A stretch of DNA of 64,000 nt. Origin: Adiantum capillus-veneris. Lineage: Eukaryota > Streptophyta > Polypodiopsida > Polypodiales > Pteridaceae. Position 1 is the first letter of the stretch. The number at the start of each line of letters is the position of its first letter. Below the pieces are notes generated by a model that was given only the letters and a program-made list of their open reading frames with translations, was not told the origin of the DNA and did no database searches. Shown piece by piece: positions 58,725 to 64,000 of this stretch. A program made the translations under genes and the position numbers. The stretch is taken from positions 47,213,768-47,277,767 of the forward strand of contig CM043944.1 in NCBI GenBank assembly GCA_014529385.2, in the 5' to 3' direction.

Positions 58725-58955
58725 CATTGCAACGACGGCACGACAGTGGCAAGGCGGTTTGAGCGCGGCACGGTGGTAGCTCCTTCTTCTTCGCGGCGAG
58801 GAATCCTCCATGAAGGCGAGTGTAGGACGGTGAGTGACACACCCTTGCTCTCTTGAGCTTGCTAGATTAGTTTGGTTGTGTGCTTGCAGCCATTTGTGGC
58901 TCGCACACAGTGTATGGCAAGTCCCTTGCATTGACACGTGCGACAGATGCGCACA
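58374..58955 (+). repeat. Inverted-arm copy of E 3' LTR
   Basis: TGTTAATCACTGG to GCGCACA, 582 bp. The GA tract (58644-58722) is interrupted by GG steps, whereas the left arm has a pure repeat. Confidence 0.9.
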
Positions 58956-61417
58956 GTTCTCTCTCTGGTTTAAGGATACAATCTGGTTGGAGATTCCACA
59001 ATTCCTTACTTTAGTATTACTAATTACTTGCTACTCAAATTTTCCCAATAAATTCTCAGTATTGAGCCCATCTTAAAAACCTTTATAGACCATTTGTATT
59101 CTCTCAAAAAACCATGTTACATCCATTTCATAAAAGATCCATATATCCACCTTGTCAACATGAACGCGCTCGGTCTAACTGACCATTCAAAGCAATCAAC
59201 GTTTGACAAGTATCATGTATTCCAGCTTTGCCAATCTGAACACGCTTGACGTGTTCTTGCATTCTTGAGCAATCTGCATTCAGAACAAGCTTCCACTATT
59301 GCACCAGAGGTACCCCCGCTGTGCTCTAACCTGGTTGACCAACAATATGTAAAGGGTTTTAAGAAGTATCATACCAAGAGTTTTTTTTGGCTTCCTATTA
59401 ATCTTGTACATTAATATTTTCATATCTAGGTCATTTTTCAAGGAAGGTATCTTGTGCACAAGGAATGTGAGTTGGTTTTTTGATAACTATCTCATTCCTA
59501 AGATTCAAATTCTGCCTTCCTATCGAGATCCTCTTACTGCTAGATCTACCCTTAATTTCTTGATTGAATGCTAATTCAACTATAGATTTGTTAATTTATT
59601 TTGGGAAAGAAAATAATGTATACAATTATAATATAGCGACAACTCAAAGTTTTATATTATCGATTTATAGTGGTTTACAAAACTGCCTATTGTTGCTGAG
59701 CTCTAGTTTTGCTAACTGTGGCCAAGCGAGTGGCTCCTTAATCTTCCTCATTCATTAAGGTTGGTTCTCCCATGATTGCATAAGCTCTGGCTCCTCTTGC
59801 TCTTCCTCTACCTCGTCCTCCATTTCCACCTTCTCTTAGGTTGTCTCCTTGATTTGAGGAATGGCTCGAGTAGTAGTTTGAGGGTTTTTCTCTTTTGGAC
59901 ATTTATTTTTGTAGTGCTCCAATTGATACATCCATAGCACCTAACATTTGGGAAGGTCTGCTCCAAGTTTACTACAACCACTATTCCACATTGTTGATGT
60001 CCTTGGTTGAAGGTTCCCCTCACTCTTCCCCTAAAGTTGTAAAAACCATTATAATTTTTGGTAGGCTAGTTCCTTCAGCTGCAAGAGGCTTGGCCCTAGA
60101 AGGGAATCCTGAATTGATGTAGGCATCATGGCTTCCAGACGTGTACATCGGGCAATTTGTTACTCCATGGTCATCTGGGGATCATAACATCGTAAAGACA
60201 CAAAGTTGGTGTAGTACTCCTCTAGTGAAAGTCCTATCTGACGTAGACCAAAGAATTCATTCATCTTAATAGCCAAATGTGCAGGAGGGAGATAACGTTC
60301 TTTGATTGCCTGCTTTATTTTCTCCCAAAGATGGACTACTCATGGGATTATCTCTGCAATGTTGCTAGTTTGGCATCCCATTGAGACGGAACATACCCAA
60401 GATTGTTTGGTTTTCCTGAGCAGTTCCTACAGCTTTAAAATAGTCGTCCATAACATCTAACCATGCTTCGGCATCTCGCTCTAAATTCGGTCTCTCTCCT
60501 TGAAGGTAGGGAGTTGGACTTGATTTAGTAGTAATTTTTTCTCTTGAGTAACAATTTAAAGGCTATTTATGCGAGTATTACCCTGGGATTGAATTAGTGG
60601 AATTTAGTACTAGATGAAAATCTCTCCTGCTTATGCTTTTCCCTTATCTCATACTCAAAAATTTTGCATACTGGATGAAGACAATTGCCAAACCATAAAC
60701 AAACTACTTATAGCATACCCATGAGAAACATAGTATGTACAAGAGCTAGTACAATCCATGAAGATCCTCCTATCTACAAGGGTGATGACAAACCTATACT
60801 AGAATCTTGTGGACTTTTGGTGGATCAGATATAGGATCAAAATATACAATATCTTTTGGTTCACTAGAACTAGGGCCTACACCTATGGGCCTAATTCTAC
60901 CTGGGTAGATGATTTTAGACACCTGATCAAACGCCCATTAATTCTGTGATACTTGAACACTATCTACTACAAAGGTTTCCTATGGATTCTCTATCCCCAT
61001 GAAAAAATATACTTCAATCACTTGAAGATCTTCATCCCATTTGAGTCTCTTTATATTTAGTGCTAAATGTTCTAACTTTCCCACATCAATGAAGAAAATT
61101 CCACAAGATACTGACCACCCGATCCTCCACGTGGGGAGGAGGAAAACCTACTGCCTAGCCATTTCATCATGCTTTTTCGCATTGAATAGCGTCGAGATAG
61201 ACAAGCCCTCATAAACCTAATGTTGAAATCCATGAATTTGTGGTAGGCCTGATGAAAATCTTTCTGCAAAGATGGGGACAATTCTCTCTCTTGTTTCTTT
61301 CCCTCTTTCAATTAAATACCTCTTGAATTGAATGAGTCAAAGATCACTCATTTTGACCTAACACCATAAACTTTTACTAGGTTCAGGATCTCAATTAACA
61401 CACACTCTGATACCAAG
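58956..61417 (-). pseudogene. Inverted-arm copy of D internal region and gag
   Basis: It contains the unassigned stretch and D's gag with the same lesions as the left arm, plus extra one-base shifts (for example near 61120 and 60060). The primer site is at about 61405-61415 on the minus strand. Confidence 0.85.
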
Positions 61418-64000
61418 TGTGAGGTCCCAACCCGCCAACACTAAAGTCGAGATGGGGTCCTTGACAAGTCTCTAGGCCTATTAAAAGTCAGAGTTTCTAA
61501 GTAAGAAGGGTCCAAGGAATAGACCTTTACCATTGACAATGGCTTGGGTCTATAACCCTAGAAGAAGACCTAGTCCTATCTCACAGCAAAAACGAGACAA
61601 CATCTTTAGAATTCAAAACAATTTCAGCCTATAACTTCCATAAATTTGGCTAAGGTATTCTCAGCCACCCAACGCTTTTTTCCCCCTAGTCCTATCTCAC
61701 AGCAAAAACGAGACAACATCTTTAGAATTCAAAAACAATTTCAGCCCTATAACTTCCATAAATTTGGCTAAGGTATTCTCAGCCACCCAATGCTTTTTTC
61801 CCCTAACAGATGTGAGGGCACAACCACTGGTGAACTGCTCTTCCATTGAAGAAGTTTTCTAAATGTTTTTAGTGCACAGGAATAGATAGTTACCTGACTA
61901 ATTAGGTCCACCCGTCCATGATTGACAACCTTAGTCAATCCCCACTTACCACCCCGCACTCACACATGATTCTTTTGTTTTCTAATTACTACCACATGTG
62001 TTTTAACATTTAAATAATGGGTTCATTTGTAGCTATTCCGCACAGTAATTCATTAAGACAAGTATTAAAGACGGCATTGAAAAGCATTCTTTAGGAAACA
62101 GACATCTTTAAACTTAAGATATGGTACTGTCAATCAAAACATTGTCCATAATAACAATGATGAGTACTCTTCTTTTCTCAAGACCACTCACCTAAGGGTG
62201 AAAAAACAGCACCCATTCCATATTCATAATCCAGGGTGGAAACCATCACCCAAAGTTCGGGGTGCCTATACACCAAACCAGTTGCCCATACAACCGAGTG
62301 GCTCCCCTAGGATAAAAATGGTATCCTAACTTATGTAGAAACATCAAGACATGACACGGAGTAGAGAAATTCATCATTCATGGGTGTAAACGACTTATCC
62401 ATGGCTGAAAATCCATCATTATTCATCAATATATACCAAGGAGTTGGAGGTGTCTTGAGACGAGCTGTCTTAAAGATGATCAATCATATCTTTCCTAAGT
62501 CAACCAACCTTAACCCAAACAGTTCTTTCCTACTTTACAAACAAAATGCACATTGGTTTCTTAGAAGATGTCTTCCATTTTCAGCCAGTTTTACTCTTCC
62601 TAATTCTTTACTCCCTCTTTTACGTATGCAATGTTAATACTTAAAGAAAAACTTGAATTATTCATCTTAAATTATAATGAAGACCCACCTGGGATTGGTC
62701 GAGAATTTCTTACAGTGTTGGGGCCTAAATGCTCTAATCAGTAGGTCTACTACTAGGCCGACCTCATCGTTGTGCGATGCTCTAGCTCTCTTGGAAATAC
62801 TACTCATCATAAGATTGCGGGTCCTTTTTGATGCCGTGACTTCTATCCTTATAAAAAAGGATGTCTATTTATTAGGTAAATCATCCAAAAACTTGACTAA
62901 ACCTTCGTATTCAATCTAATTGCTCATTTTACCCAACTAAGGTTAAATTTGTAGTCCTAGATGGTAATTTCTTGACCTAGTAATTTTTCATTTGCTTATA
63001 TAGGTAAGATAACTTTATCACAACTTCCTTAAGGGTTTTCTAAGCTTCTTTAATTTTCTTATAAATTTTTGCATCTTTTTTATAATTTTCCCTATCTTGA
63101 TTAAGCTTGAAATTTGCTTATTTTTGGCTTAATATTTATTAGATCTATTATCTCCTAAAGATTGAATTTTCTCAGCTTCATATCAATGTTTCATATTTTC
63201 AATAATTTTCCTAGAAACTTTTAACACTAATTTATATTTATCATAATTATTTTTAGCTTAAAATAAGATTTTTGATCTTTTATAATTACTTAAAACTAAT
63301 TAACTAATTATGATATAATTATCACAATTAGATGTTGATATTTTATAACTTTTGAAATTACCTTTAATTATCCAATTTAGTTATCTAGTTTTTCCCTTTT
63401 ATTTTTAGCTAAAATCACTTCCTTTGGCTTACTTAAATAGCTAGATTAACTTTTTGATCACAAGATAATTGTCACAAATTACATATGATGTTTACTAACT
63501 TTGATAAATATCTTATAATTATCTAACTTGATTAACGAGTTCTCCCTTTTATTTTTATCTAAATTAAACAGCTAGATTAACTTTCTATTAATGAGATAAT
63601 TACCTTGTGTTTTAAACAATGTTCTTTAACTCTAATAATTATCATGTGGATTTTAAAGTTGTTTCACTAAATTTTTCATTAGATTTATAGCTAAAAACAA
63701 TTAATTTTATCTAAATAATTATAGAAATTAATCAAAAAATTATGATATAATTTTCTTAGCTTATTAATAGTATGATTAAGCTCTATAATTATCTTAGAAA
63801 TAACTATGCTTGCTTAATATAATTCCCATTAATTAAGGCTAAAATTAATCAATTTAAACCCTAATTAGGATTAGTAATTATGTAGATTATTAATCTTCAT
63901 TAAGATTAAGTAATCAACAAATAAATAATTTAAAATAGAATGTTTAATACTAGATAATAATATAGTCTTATTTAATTAATATATTAATTAAGAAAAATTA
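61418..64000 (-). repeat. Inverted-arm copy of D 5' LTR
   Basis: It begins TGTGAGGTCCCAACC at 61418 and continues past the window edge, corresponding to 28822 back to 26235. Both 117-bp units are present. Confidence 0.9.

Larger units (their letters stand above)
57120..64000 (-). mobile_element. Inverted copy of 26235-33119 (elements D and E)
   Basis: The reverse complement matches the left arm continuously, including E nested in D, the 117-bp LTR duplication and the unassigned stretch 30490-31287. So this is a duplication of DNA, not a second insertion. The arms end at 57120/33119 on the inside and run off the window on the outside. Differences are mostly single-base changes in homopolymer length. 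Confidence 0.95.

Noticed and set aside
1-64000. CRISPR arrays, operons or bacterial signals
   Set aside because: The content is clearly plant nuclear; repeats are LTRs, microsatellites and palindromes, without spacer-repeat regularity or cas genes.

Overview
This is nuclear DNA from a land plant with a large, retrotransposon-rich genome. The evidence is GT-AG introns in a host-like gene, plant Ty1/copia and Ty3/gypsy elements with initiator-Met-tRNA-type primer sites, a tRNA-derived SINE and long CT/GT microsatellites. A fern, lycophyte or gymnosperm is my guess, because an FCP1-like phosphatase next to a zinc-finger protein does not look like a common flowering-plant gene. The sequence does not prove this.

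Positions 1-7100 hold the only host-like coding sequence, all on the minus strand. It comprises an FCP1/NIF-type HAD phosphatase (738-1786) and, upstream of it, a multi-exon gene with a C-terminal Cys/His finger and a Lys-rich tail (2018-4345, with candidate 5' exons up to 6716). Splice sites and phases are well kept, but three in-frame stops and one frameshift break the reading frames, so both look like recent pseudogenes. The introns and flanks are full of a short palindromic motif, CCACTTTTTAGTGG. A 92-bp SINE with a perfect 12-bp target duplication sits at 6176-6291.

From 7100 onward everything recognisable is transposon. Element A (Ty3/gypsy, +, about 7883-12900) is full-length in order but decayed. 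Fragment B (Tat/Athila-like gypsy, +, 12900-16290) ends at a 924-bp LTR of element C. That LTR is split by a copia element (16869-24488), which is itself split by a second, opposite-strand copia (17700-22841), giving three nesting levels. Element D (gypsy, +, 25582-39395) has a 3.2-kb LTR. It carries a gag-only LTR element E (minus, 31288-38004) inside it.

Positions 39396-53531 contain an unclassified region (H/G) with fragmented ORFs and one protease-like segment. A nearly complete chromovirus F (minus, 45871-52602) is inserted in it with the target duplication GTCAG. A 922-bp LTR (53532-54453) and a truncated inverted copy of the same LTR (56396-57119) flank a region with regularly spaced palindromes.

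Positions 57120-64000 are a near-identical inverted copy of 26235-33119, covering parts of D and of E nested in D. This makes a large inverted repeat with arms of at least 6.9 kb around a 24-kb spacer. The differences between the arms are mostly one-base homopolymer length changes, so an assembly or read artefact must be considered.
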